A stretch of DNA of 64,000 nucleotides from positions 802,501 to 866,500 of the forward strand of contig LSRY02000037.1 in the NCBI GenBank assembly GCA_001643675.2, read 5' to 3'. Positions 23,454 to 34,481 of this stretch are shown here, piece after piece. The notes beneath the pieces were generated by a model. That model saw only the letters and a program-made list of their open reading frames with translations. It did not search any database and was not told the DNA's origin. The stretch comes from Monocercomonoides exilis. Taxonomy: Eukaryota > Preaxostyla > Oxymonadida > Polymastigidae. The first letter of the stretch is position 1. The number at the start of each line of letters is the position of its first letter. A program made the translations under genes and the position numbers.

Positions 23454-23970
23454 ATGTTCTCTGCTGTTATTGCTTTATTTGCTAGCTGCATGTGCTACAC
23501 ATTGGATGACTATGCTCTTCAAAACTTGACAAGGGCACCGTTTGCATAATATATATTTGTTTTAAGTTTCAATTGATCGATTTATAATATTTAACAGAAC
23601 CCGTCCATACAGATTCATGGTCAGAAATGAAACATTATCATTCAATTTTAGATCATATGTCAAGCCGTTTGATATGTGCAATGGCCAGAACAACACAGTT
23701 GCGTTTGTCAACACAAGCGACATGTGCTTTGACATTGCTCAGAATGATACAGAGGAATATTATATTTCACAAGATGGCAAATTCTTGCAATTTAATTATA
23801 CTTCTCCATATGTTGATGCAAGTCCATCATTCTCAGTAATTTTAAGATGTTCAAGACAATCTGGAATGAGAGTTACAACTTACGGAGCAACATACTACGT
23901 TGATTGGAATACTCCATATGCTTGCCCAATTCGCAAATATATCAAGCGTTCTGAATTTGAATCGATGTAA
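23454..23970 (+). CDS. Secreted MRH (mannose-6-phosphate-receptor-homology)-like protein, 2 exons
   Basis: Exons are 23454-23539 and 23598-23970 (152 aa); the 58-nt intron is GTTTGC...TTAACAG. Residues 1-16 (MFSAVIALFASCMCYT) look like a signal peptide. The mature part has paired Cys residues and ends with ILRCSRQSG...ATYYVDWNTPYACP. That resembles the end of MRH / cation-independent mannose-6-phosphate-receptor repeats, which close with an F/Y-x-W-x-T-x-x-AC pattern. It would act in the secretory pathway or be exported; ligand binding is not shown. No transmembrane segment follows, so a soluble single-domain protein is inferred. The fold assignment rests on pattern recognition only. Confidence 0.65.
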
Positions 23971-24539
23971 AATTATAATGTTTTATGATTTTAGTTATAA
24001 TTTTTCGTTATCTTTATGCTGAATGAATTTCATCTCATTTGAGATTTGAAGTTCTATTGAGGATGTTTTATATTGGTGTATATGTATTTTTTTATTATCG
24101 AGAGAATTCGTTGTTGATTTCTTAAAGAATAGTTCGACGACGAAACTTTATTTCAGGGATTTATTTTTTTTTACAAAAAAAAAAGAAAGAAAATGTTTAA
24201 AGCCAGAGAAAAAATAATGAAAAATATTATATTGAAGCAATTAAATTTAGGAGGGTTGAGATAAGCAAGTGACTTGGTAGCTTAAAAAGCAAATATTTTA
24301 ATTTTTGAACAAAGAAGAGAGAATCAAATGATTGAAAAATTGAAAGATGAAGGTCAATCATTACAGATTTTGATAATATGTTTTAATTTATCAAACGCAG
24401 CTTGGAGAGAACAATCAATTTATTCTTTATCAAAAATACTTTGATTTTTGAAAAAACTATTATTCAATTAATTCTAAACGAAAACTTTTGTGAAATGTTC
24501 AGTTGAAATGTTAGTTTTGATAACTGTGGAAATGTCGTT
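23971..24539. other. Convergent intergenic spacer
   Basis: AT-rich, about 570 bp, between convergent 3' ends. No ORF or RNA gene is supported. Confidence 0.55.
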
Positions 24540-26488
24540 TCACCTTCTTCTTCCTTCTTTTCCTCTTCCCCTTCCTCTTCCACCCCATCTCCCTCTTCCT
24601 CCGCCTCCTCTTCTCGCACCGCCTGCCCCCATTGCATTCCCTGCCTCCTGCTTTCTCCTTCCTCCTTTGCCATGCCTGTCATCCTCCACAAACCACTGCC
24701 TCGTTTCTCCTTCGTTCTCTTCCCTTCGCCCTCTCCCGTGTCTCCCACTCTGCTTGAAAAACGCGCCAGACGCCGCAAGCAGCGTGGCTGCATCGAGCTG
24801 AAGTGGATGCAGAGTCAATGGCTGAAACGTCCCATCTGTTGAATCATCACCTTCTTCAGCAAAAGATGCGGAGTGATCGATATCTGATTCTTTACTGATG
24901 TTTTTGGTTGCATTTGAAGCAGATGGATTGTCGGAGTCTTCGTTGCTATCACTTTGAGTGTTCTCTTCTTCTTCTTCTTTGTCTTCACCTTCTTCTTTGC
25001 TGTCTTCATCTGCTTTGTCATCTGTTTCTTCTTCTTCGTCTGAATTATCACTTTTTTTGTCATCATCTTCTCCAATTTCATCTTCATCCTCCTCATCCTC
25101 TCTTTCCCCGTCATCCCATTTCTTTTTGCCTTTTTGAGAACGTCCTTCATCATCATCTTCTTCATCATCGTTTTCGTTATCTTCATCGTCTTCATCCTCA
25201 TCCCCTTCCTCTTCCTCTTCATCACCACTATCGCTTTCATCATCCTTTCTTCTTCTGATCACTCTCAATTTGGCAGAGCGGCTGCGAGGATTTTCTGAAA
25301 GCTCCTTTTGAGACGGCAAAATCGGACGGCGAGTGACAATTTCAAATTTTCCTCCTCCTGATTTGATGATTGAATGAAAAAGAGGTTTAAAATTTCAAAT
25401 ATAACATAGTAAATAAAATAATAAAAAAATGAAATTGAAAAAAAAAAAAAATGATTTAATCATTAAGGAAATAATAATTCATCAAAAAAACCTTCCCATT
25501 CTTGTGCAAGCTTGTTAAAGCCAATTTTAACCAATCGATCTTCCAGTGAATGGAATGTTATTATTGCAGCTGTTCCACCAGCTGCAAGAACATTCGGCAA
25601 AGTACTGCAAAAACAAATAATATTTGTCAAAAATGAAATAAATAAAAAAAAATTTTCTGGAATTCATAAAGTCAAACTTGATGAGGGTATTTAGAACAGC
25701 AAGCTCTTGATTAACCGCAATGCGCAACGCCATAAAAGTTTTTGTTGCAGGATGTATCGAACTTGTCATTTTAGCTTCAAATTTTTAGATTAATTTTTTC
25801 TTTTATATGAATTTTTTATGACAAAATAGTAATTCATACCCTTTTTCGGAATAGCTCCGCAAACTACAGAAGCCAAGTGAAATGTTGTAAGAATTGGATG
25901 ACTTCCAGTGCCCTCTCTTTCTTCGACAATAGCGCGAGCAATTCTCCTGCTGAGTTTTTCTTCTCCAAAATAAAAAATAACAGCTGCAAGTTGTTCTTCA
26001 GAAAGTTGATTGACTAAATCTGCAGCTGTGTTGGGCAAAGAAGGATCAAGTCGCATGTCTAATGGGCCATCAAGTTGAAATGAAATCCCTCGAGTTGGGT
26101 CGCCAAGTTGAACAGAAGATATTCCTAAATCAGCTAAGAAGAGATCAACTCCTCGTTGCTTCAAACCCAATTTTTCCAGTACAAGAGGGGAATCTGCAAA
26201 ATTGCTTTTTACGATATTTATTTCGCATTTTGTATTTTCACTATCTTCTTTTCGAAGATTCTCAAATTTCTTTTTGTTAAAAGCAATTGCCTCATCATCT
26301 ACATCAAGTCCAATATATCTCCCTGTTTCACCTAAATGGGGAATAATTAATGATGCATGACCACCTCTTCCAAGAGTACCATCCATTACAATGTCTCCCT
26401 TTTGAGGATTCAAAACTTTTACAACTTCTTGATAAAGCACAGGATAGTGCTCTATTTCTGTAGGAGGAATGTTTTTATTTTGAGACAT
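24540..26488 (-). CDS. rsmH: RsmH/MraW-type rRNA (cytosine-N4) methyltransferase with acidic and Gly/Arg-rich tail, 4 exons
   Basis: The family methylates N4 of a cytosine in the decoding centre of small-subunit rRNA (C1402 in bacteria; METTL15 in mitochondria). Exons in transcript order: 26488-25840, 25774-25678, 25604-25492, 25357-24540; all phases agree and give 558 aa. Visible motifs: [19 protein letters not shown] (SAM motif), [64 protein letters not shown] and, in exon 4, [12 protein letters not shown]. After that the protein continues for about 240 residues as an Asp/Glu tract and then a Gly/Arg-rich end ([17 protein letters not shown]), absent from bacterial RsmH. The conserved domain starts within about 12 residues of Met, leaving no room for a mitochondrial presequence. 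The tail resembles nucleolar proteins (inference). Confidence 0.9.
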
Positions 26489-26807
26489 TATTTTTGGCTA
26501 AGGCTCGGAAAATCGAAAGTTTTATTGCTTGAATTATTTTACTATATAAAATTTGATCATCAAATATTAAATATTGAATGTTTTTAAATGAAGCTCTTGA
26601 ATTCAATAGGAGAAAATAAAAAACAAAATCTGTTGAATTCAATGAATAATTTATTTAAGCTTCATTCGAATATGGGAAAATTGAGCAAGAAAATAAAAAA
26701 TGACATGAAATGTTGAACTGTAAATATGACGTGATTGTCCAACTTAAATATGTGTCATTCATAAATTATTTGATAGTTTTATCCGAGTTGCAAAACAAAA
26801 CATCAAT
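26489..26807. other. Divergent promoter region
   Basis: 319 bp between the start of the RsmH gene (minus) and the Gly/Cys-rich protein gene (plus). AT-rich; no specific regulatory motif could be assigned. Confidence 0.5.
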
Positions 26808-27710
26808 ATGAAATTCTTTGTTGGACTTCTTTCGCTTGCTGCATTGACCGCACAATTCTGGGGAGGAATGGGAGGACTTGGCGGATTAGGAATGGGCGGA
26901 TTCGGAGGAATGGGAGGAATGGGCGGATTTGGTGGAATGGGTGGAATGGCTGACTTTGCCGGAATGGGATTTGGTGGAATGGGAGGTCTTGGAGGATTGG
27001 GTGGATTCGGATTCTTGTCTGGATCTGAACTTTCTGAAGAAGAGCTTGATGAATTGTGCTGCGGATCAAGCTGCTACCCAGACGGATGCTGCTATGAATT
27101 GTGCGCCTGTGAATCTCCATGCGGAATGGGTGCCTGTGGTGGATTTGCCCCTTCATTCGGAGGATGCCAACAAGGATTCAATGGCTGCAACGGAATGGGA
27201 TATAACGGAATGGGATGCAACGGAATGAACGGAATGAACGGTGGATTCGGAAACTACGGAAATGCATGCCAAGCCCCACGCATGTATGGCCAAACATCAT
27301 CAGTTCAAGGTGGACGTGGAGCAGCATATGCCAACGGAAACAACGCCAACTGCTATGGTGCCGGAAACAGAAACTGCGGATACAACCAGGGAGCAATCTG
27401 CGGATCAGCAAACGGTGCTCACATGAATGCTGATGCATGCCGTGCCCATGGAGATCGCGCCTACGCCAGAAAGTGCGCTGATGAAATGATGGTTCGCCGT
27501 GCCAATGAAGCATGCACCACTGGAAACAACTGCTATGACATGGGACACGCCAACATGTGCGCTGGATCACGCCAAATTGCTGGAAACCGCGCATGCGGAA
27601 ACGCCAACAACTGCTACAACAACGCAGCTGGAATGAACACCAACTCCCGCGGATGCTGCGGAAACGGTGGATGCTGCAGATCATCCAACTATGGATACGG
27701 TGGATGCTAA
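26808..27710 (+). CDS. Secreted Gly/Met/Cys/Asn-rich structural-type protein
   Basis: Intronless, 300 aa. Residues 1-16 (MKFFVGLLSLAALTAQ) form a signal peptide. Next comes a Gly-Met-Phe repeat region (GGMGGFGGMGG type) to about residue 65. After a short acidic linker (SEEELDEL) the rest is rich in Cys, Asn, Gly, Ala and Met, with CC pairs and a CCGNGGCC end. There is no transmembrane segment. Codon choice is strongly biased (GGA for Gly, AAC for Asn, TGC for Cys), unlike its neighbours, which suggests high expression. I know no family; a cross-linked extracellular or surface coat protein is the best guess. The Cys-rich part might fold through disulfides or bind metal. Confidence 0.8.
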   Translation: MKFFVGLLSLAALTAQFWGGMGGLGGLGMGGFGGMGGMGGFGGMGGMADFAGMGFGGMGGLGGLGGFGFLSGSELSEEELDELCCGSSCYPDGCCYELCACESPCGMGACGGFAPSFGGCQQGFNGCNGMGYNGMGCNGMNGMNGGFGNYGNACQAPRMYGQTSSVQGGRGAAYANGNNANCYGAGNRNCGYNQGAICGSANGAHMNADACRAHGDRAYARKCADEMMVRRANEACTTGNNCYDMGHANMCAGSRQIAGNRACGNANNCYNNAAGMNTNSRGCCGNGGCCRSSNYGYGGC

Positions 27711-28762
27711 ATGATTCACTGAAAGTGAAATAAAATTATATTTCATAATTTCATGTTAATCCAAACAATTTTTCTTTGTTTACAATAAATTACATTTATC
27801 TTTTTTTTATCTGTATTCTCAAACAAAAAAATCAAATTGAATGCTTTTTTCAAAAACTGAAAAGAAGATTCAAATTAATAAAAAAATGCATAATTTTTTC
27901 ATGTTAAGTCAAACTGTAACTTTGAAAATTGAATAAAATGAGAAATGATTCATCCTTATGTTAAATTAAAAAAAACACAAAAAAATAGTTTTTGCTCATA
28001 AATGTTAATCTGACTTAAACTTGTTGAAAACTGATTATCAAATGAGCGGCAAATTGGCAGAAATAACGAAATGAATAACTGCAAAAAGAAACAACTGCTG
28101 GTAATAAAGTTGACAAAACAAACTCAACTGAAATATGTGTAATGGTGAAATGAGAATGTTCACTTTACAAATAAATGAATATGGAATAATTCATCATTTG
28201 ATTATTGTAAATATGAACAAGAAAGAAACAAGTGAGGTGTGAAAAAAATTACTAAGCCTAACAATATGATGCCTTTTAAAAAATATAGACATTATGAAAA
28301 CATAACCCAACAAGTCCAGCATTTCGCACAGCAAACTGCTTTGGCAACGAGTTATCTGATCAATTTCTCCAGAAAAGAGGAAAATAACGACAGTGTCACA
28401 GCCGAGAAATGAGTACTAAAAACCACACAATTTTGATACACATTCATTAAAAAATTAAAAAAAAAGATAAAGAAAAGATAAAGAAAAGAAAAGATAAAGA
28501 AAAGATAAAGAAAAGATAAAGAAAAGAAAAGAAAGCATAAATCAAATATTTCAATGTCATGATTACTATCCAAGCAAATTTCAATTTTAACTGTTTTTCA
28601 TTCAAGTTAATAGATATACAGATATATAGATAAATAATCAAAAAGATAAATAATATATAATAAATAATTAACCATAAATAAATAAATAAATAAAAAATAA
28701 TTACCATATTTATTTTATTTTATTTAATTTTATTTTATTTCCCCTTCTTCTCCTCCTCATCT
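27711..28762. other. Convergent intergenic spacer with A-rich repeat
   Basis: About 1.05 kb without a credible gene. Long AT-rich stretch, then an imperfect AAAGATAAAG tandem repeat (28455-28535), then TAAA and TTTTA repeats just beyond the 3' end of the minus-strand gene. Confidence 0.55.
28455..28535. repeat. AAAGATAAAG-type tandem repeat
   Basis: About eight imperfect copies of a 10-11 bp purine unit. Short ORFs across it are artefacts of the repeat. Confidence 0.7.
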
Positions 28763-29850
28763 TCATTTGCTTCGTTCACCTGCCCCAAACTTATGCAGCT
28801 CATCCAACTCCCTCTTCGCCTCCTGCTCCTTCTCAATCGCCTGCTGCACCCTCTCCATCAGCTCCCTCTCCAACTCCTCGTATTTCTCCGCCTCTTTCTC
28901 CAGCTTCGCCTTCGTCTCCTTCATCCTCTTCGCCTCTGCCTCGTTCTCTGCCTTTGTCCTCTCCAACAGATCTTGTTTAAACATTTGCACTTTCTCCTGT
29001 GCTTTCACTTTTGCCTGCTTCACTTCCTCTCTTTTCATCTGAAACTGCCTCAGCTTCTCACTCTCTGCCTTCTCCTTCTGCCTCCTCATCATCTCGCTCT
29101 CGTTCTTCACTGCTTTATATTCTTCTCTTTTCTGCTTCGTCAGTTTTTCTTGCTCTTCTGCAATTCTCCTCTTCTCCTCCTGCCTTTCCTCCACCCGCCT
29201 CTGCGCATCCTGCTCGTTCTGCAGCTGCCCTGTGGCCTCTAACTGCTCCATCGTCTTCGTCTTGTTCTCCTTCTCTTCTCTTATTTCTTTGATTTCTGCT
29301 GCTTTGTTCCTATGCAGTTGAGCTGCTGCCAGCAATCTCTGCTCTTCCATCTGCAATTTCTGCACTTTCCTTTGCAGTTTGTGCAGATTCTGCTCTGCCA
29401 AACGCGCTTTCATTTGCGCTGCCTCTTTCTTCGCGGCAGTTATGTCGCGTGTTTCTCCCCCTCTTTCTCCTCCTGATGTGTATTCAGATTGGCTTGTTTG
29501 TGTAGAAGATAGCGATGCTCCTTGTCTAATGTTCGTTTTCACTTTCTTTTTTCCATTTAAACCTGATCCTCTTCCTCTTTCTCCTCCTCTTGTTAGTGTT
29601 GCGCTGTTACTGTCTCCATCTCTGCTCCCAAATAAATCTTCATATTCTTCTTCTTCTTCGTCTCCTCTTCTTTCTCTTTCTCTTTCTCTTTCTCCTCTTT
29701 CTCTGCTTCTTCTTATTCCCATCACTGATTTTGTGCGTTTTGGAAGAGAATTTTGTGCTTTTGATTGAACACGGCGAGGAGAAGGAGAAACTGCTCGGCG
29801 GATTGGATAGGACTCTGAAGAGGGGAAATAAAAGAAGTGGGAGAAAGTTA

Positions 29851-29882
<32 letters not shown>

Positions 29883-32520
29883 GAAAGAGAAAGAGAAAGA
29901 GAAAGAGAAAGAGAAAGAGAAAGAGAAAGAGAAAGAAAATGATAGAGAAATGAAAAAAAGGTATCACAAGCAGTCATAAGAAATAGAAAATATGTGTATG
30001 TAATGAAGGCAACCATATAAACATGTAAATATTGCATTCAATGTCTTATCATTAATCTGTTTATTTCTCTTTCTCTTTCTCTTTCTCTTTTTTTCTCTCC
30101 CTTTTTCTTTCTTTCCTGTCAATCTTCCACATACCATTCGCACTCCCAGCATTCTTCTTCTTCCTCGTGGGCGACGAATACGAAGTCGGTCTTGCCATAG
30201 ATATGTTTTGTGTTGTTCCATAGGCATCGATCAGGTCATTCTCCTTCTGTTTTGTCTGAAATGAAGCAGAACTCGAAGCTTGCTGAGAAGTTGTGGAGGG
30301 TTTTTTGGTTGGTTTTGAGGAAGAAGAAGAAGAAGAGGAAGAGGAAGAGGAAGAGGAAGAAGCTGTGTTAGTTTTCTTGTGAGGTGTCTGCAATGCTGAA
30401 GAAGTAGAAGAGCGCAACGAAGAAGTTGCGTTTGGACTCTTCTCGTTCTCTTTCTTCTTCCTCGTTGGCGACTTCTGCCTCTTCGGCGAGGGACTTCTGC
30501 TTTCTTTCGATTTCTCCATCTTCTTCTTCTTCTTCTTCTTCTTCTTCTCGTTCCTCTGTGAATAATAATCTTCGTCCTCTTCTTCTTCCTCTTCATCATC
30601 ATTTTCTCTATAAGTTGCTGATTTTGGCGTCTGAGGCAGCGAATCCGGCGGTGAATGCATCGCTGGCCATCCAAATGAATCCTTTTCTGTTGATCTTGAG
30701 TGGTTCTCTTCTTCTTCTCCTCCTTCTCCTTCTCCTTCTTTTTCCCCTTCTCCTCCTTTAAAGTTATCTTCATCATTATTATAAGCTTCTTCTCTTTCCT
30801 TCTCTTTCTCTTTCTCTTTCTCCCCTTTTGCACTAATCTTCTTCCCCACAGGTGTCTTCCTTCCTCCCTCAGAAGAAGGAGAAGGAGAAGGAGAAGAAGA
30901 AGAAGAAGCATTCATCCCAATCTTATGCCCCGTCACTTTCGTTTTTTCTCCTTTCCCTTGTTTTGTTAGAGCAGAATTTGCATTTGTGTTTGAAATTTCG
31001 TGTGTTGCAGCTCTTTTTTGTGTTTTCGGTGGACTTTTTGCTTTCGCTTTTGGTTTCTTTGCCAGCTGCGATTGATCTGCTGTTCTTTTCTGATTGACAG
31101 TTGAAGAAGAAGAGGAAGAAGAGGAGGAAGAAGAGGCAGAGGAGGAAGAATGAGCAAGTTTGGCGCTCTTGTCAGGTGTCATCAGCTCTGGCGGATGGAT
31201 TGTGGGGAGAGGAAGAGGAGATTGTGATGATGGCTGCTGAGAAGAAGAGGAAGAAGAAAGAGAAGAAGACGACGATGACTGTGCTGTTGCTTCATTCGTT
31301 CTCTGTTCACCTGATTTATCTGAACTGTCATTTCCTTCTGAAGAAGAAGAAGAAGAAGTTCCCTGTTGTTGTTGTTGTGATGGCGACTGTGCAGAGCTCG
31401 TCTCTGACGTCTGCTGTGTCTGCTGTGTCTGCTGTGTCTGTTGCGACTGCTGAGTCAGCTGTGACTGCGATCTCTGTGACAGCTGATCTGCCCCTTGTGC
31501 CCCGAATGCTCCTTGACTGCCCTGCTGCCCCCCCAGCGGAGTCATCGGAGTCGGCTCCAGCCCCAGCTGGCTCTGCAGCTGTGTCTCGTACTGGTGCAGC
31601 TGTGCTGCCTGCGCCTGCAGCGCCTGCATCTGCTGGGCAGCAGCTGTCTGCTGCGGAGACAGCTGCGCCTGCTGCTGCTGCACCGCCGCCGTCACCTGCT
31701 GCACCGCCTGCTGCAGAGACACCTGGATCTCCTGCTGCCGCGCCGCTAGCTGCGCCTGCTGCTGGGCGGGGGGCAGCCCGGACTGCTGCAGCTGCACGCT
31801 GATCTGCTGCAGCCGCTGTTGCGCTTCCACTTGCAGCTGCTGCACTTGCTGCTGGCCAAGCGCCTGCGCTCTTTCGTTGGAAAGTTGGATCTGCTGCGAT
31901 TGCTGTTGCACCTGTGCATATTGCTGTTTTAATTGTCCAATGCGTTGCTGGACTTGTTGAAGCTCAGAGCGAACTTGCTCTTGCTGAGCATTTGAAATGG
32001 TATATTGAGCTAATTATTTCAAATTGAATTCATAGGTACATAATTTTCAATCAAGAATAAATTGTGCAAATATCAAAAACAGCCTTAAAAATAAAATGCA
32101 AACATTGTTGTTGCGCAATTTGTTGTGATTGTTGCCTCTGTAATTGAATCTGTTGCTGTTGCAATTGCTGTTGCATGAGCTGCTGTTGCATTAATTGCTG
32201 TGATTGAATTTGTTGTTCAGATGAAAATTGTTGTTGCTGTTGTTGCTGTTGTTGTTGTTGCTGCTGCTGCATTAATTGCATTTGTTGCTGTTGAATCTGA
32301 AAAAGTCGTTGCTGTTGAAGATATTGTTGTTGCTGCTGCTGCTGCATTTGCTGCTGTTGTTGCGCTATTAAATATCCATCATTACTGGTCTGTATGAATT
32401 GAAATTAATTTAAAAAACCAATAGATTATTGAAACATATATTATTTACGAATTTAACGTTAAATAATGAAAAAAATGACGTTATATTTTCACAGCAGATA
32501 AAACATACACTTTGAGACAT
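28763..32520 (-). CDS. Gln-rich N-terminus, long coiled-coil C-terminus, 4 exons
   Basis: Proposed exons in transcript order: 32520-32509 (MSQS only), 32389-32104, 32009-30135, 29814-28763. Splice phases are 0, 1 and 1 and sum to 1,074 aa. The junctions use GTATGT...ATACAG, GTTTGC...AATTAG and GTATGT...CTTCAG. The N-terminal about 330 residues are mostly Gln and Leu/Ala (Q-rich helices), followed by Ser, Glu/Lys and Lys-rich basic sequence with SPSPKRQKSPTRKKK repeats. The last about 220 residues are a continuous charged coiled coil. I do not recognise the family. Polyglutamine plus coiled coil suggests a scaffold or transcription/RNA co-factor (inference). Treated separately, the exon 3 and exon 4 frames would look like two genes; splice fit argues for one. 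Confidence 0.7.
29850..29938. repeat. GAAAGA/GAAA microsatellite in intron
   Basis: Purine repeat on the plus strand (GAAA units, then GAAAGA units), lying inside the last intron of the Gln-rich gene. The transcript therefore carries a long CU tract upstream of the acceptor. Confidence 0.8.
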
Positions 32521-33033
32521 TAACAAAATGGATGAATGTTTAACACTTGTTGAATTGTCTGAATGGAAAAACTAAAAAAAAATAACAGAAACAGTGTATA
32601 AATAAAGGTTATACAAATTTTTTTCGAAAAACATAAGCAGTTAATGAAATATATCAAAGCAATCACATTCTGTATGGACGATTTTGACTCGATATTCTCA
32701 GTTTGTTTGAATAAGAAATTCACATGTTGTTCGTCAAATCAGACTTTGTGAATTTCCACATCATATTTCAATAATTCATTTTTTGATTAACATATTTATT
32801 CCAAAAATTATATGCAACTATATCATTATAAGTCAACCATAACAATGCAAAAAACATATTGAAAAAAATAAAAAAAATTGAGAAATGTATTTGAAAATAT
32901 TGTGTGGAGTAAAAAATGTTATTTCAAATTATTGTTCCACATAAATAAAATTAGATAACTCAAAAAACGAAAGAAATGAAACAAAAAGAAATCAATAATT
33001 AAAAAGTCGTAAAATTTAATTCATTTCATTTTC
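32521..33033. other. Intergenic spacer
   Basis: About 510 AT-rich bases between two minus-strand genes. No gene is supported. Confidence 0.55.
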
Positions 33034-34481
33034 TCAAACATTCACAAAATAGTCAGTAATATTTATTGATATTTTTGGATAATATTGATTTTGAAGAAAC
33101 TTAAAAGTATCATGAAAACTTGCGATAACATTTTCGTATCCTTCTACTTCCATCTTTTCAAATATCTTCATTTTTGCTGCTATCCTTTTCGTTGCCTCAA
33201 TTTCATCTTTCTCCTTTTCTTTCAATCTTCTGCAAATCGCCAAAAAGAATTTCAAGCAATAATATGCTCTTTCGTCTATTAATGTTGGCTGATGAATTTC
33301 CTCCAAAATGACATCAACCGCACCACCCTTCAAAAACGCATCCACTTTCATTGCTCTGTGTTCCACGATAAGTATTAACAAACAAATGAAACTTTTATTG
33401 ATTTCATTGTGATTATCCCTTGACGCTCTAAAAATACTCGCAACGCTTCCGATAAGTTCGACAGATCCTTCATTCCTCAAGCTGCAATAAACAAAAAAAG
33501 ACTCCAATGTTCGGACCCATCTCAATAAAATAAGCTCTTCTTTTGTTTCTATTCCTCCATCTCCTTCTTCTTTCTCTCTCTTCCAATCAACACGTTCACT
33601 CAACTCTTCCAGTTCTCTGATTGCCTCTCTCGTAAATAGAAGCTCATTCACAGCCACTCTTTCGATGCGTTCATTGCTGTAGAATCTGTTAATCAAAAAT
33701 TGCCAAGCACACTGATAGGCCAATCTGCTCAGATTCTGATGCTCTTGATGATATTGAATAATTTCTTTGATTTCTTTCAAATACTGTTCTAAATTCAATC
33801 TCTTATGAAAAATCAGAGGGTAAAAAATAACACGTATTTAACTAAAAATTGAAAGACTCACACATAAACGCTACCGCAACTCAATGCCAGCAATGCCATT
33901 TCCACTTCTTTTTGAGCTTCATCAGTTTCTTCTTTGTTCAACGCAACTTTTAGAAGAAATGGCACACAAATCGAAAGCAAGTCCGTCGAAAATCCTAAGC
34001 TAAGCAACAGAAAGCATTCGTAAAAATCAACAAGAAGCTTTTCATTCTTTTCTTCTTTTTTCTTCTCATTTTCTTCAGCAATCATCTTCTCAAATCTGAC
34101 GGCAAACAATAACCTGTGATACTCGTTAATCCAAACATCACTCAAAACCTTGCAATATCCAATGTGCTTCAAAAGCAAAACTGTATTTTCAACAGGAATT
34201 TTTTCTTCTTCAATCATTTTGAGCATTTTGTTGAACAATTCTTCTGTGAAAACAGATTTGAATTCTTCTTTTGTCATTTCTAAAATCATTTCATTAATTT
34301 CTTCGATTTTCTGTTTTTGGCCATCATCGTCGCAATGCTCCAGCTCGTCAAGCTTTTCTGATAAAATACCAATTATCACAAGCGGAAATTCAAATAAATG
34401 TTTTTTCAAACCAGAAAACTTTTCTGTTCTGGACGTCTCCTGAAGTGCATCTGCACGCTCTTCAAAATAGTGTGAATACAT
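33034..34481 (-). CDS. Unidentified all-helical protein (armadillo/HEAT-like composition), 2 exons
   Basis: Exon 1 is 34481-33862 and exon 2 is 33799-33034, joined through a 62-nt intron (GTGAGT...ATAAGAG) to give 461 aa. An alternative donor (GTTTAT at 33869) with acceptor 33802 changes two or three residues. The sequence is Leu/Glu/Lys-rich with repeated amphipathic helices (LLLKHIGYCKVLSDVW, VALNKEETDEAQKEVEMALLALSCG, FICLLILIVEHRAMKVDAFLKGG). The last resembles armadillo-type repeats, where a block ends near GG followed by a new helix. There is no signal peptide, membrane segment or catalytic motif. A protein-binding scaffold is plausible; I cannot name it. Confidence 0.7.

Noticed and set aside
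24540-25319. Separate gene for an acidic Gly/Arg-rich protein
   Set aside because: The sequence just upstream of its Met reads [16 protein letters not shown] and is followed by the RsmH C-terminal motif; splice phase joins it to the RsmH exons.
25463-26488. Bacterial contamination as the source of RsmH
   Set aside because: The coding sequence is split by three GT-AG introns with phase-consistent junctions and lies among eukaryotic genes.
28763-30037. Separate coiled-coil gene starting at 30037
   Set aside because: Residues before about 29814 are a TC-repeat translation; GTATGT at 30134 to CTTCAG at 29815 joins it in phase to the Gln-rich gene.
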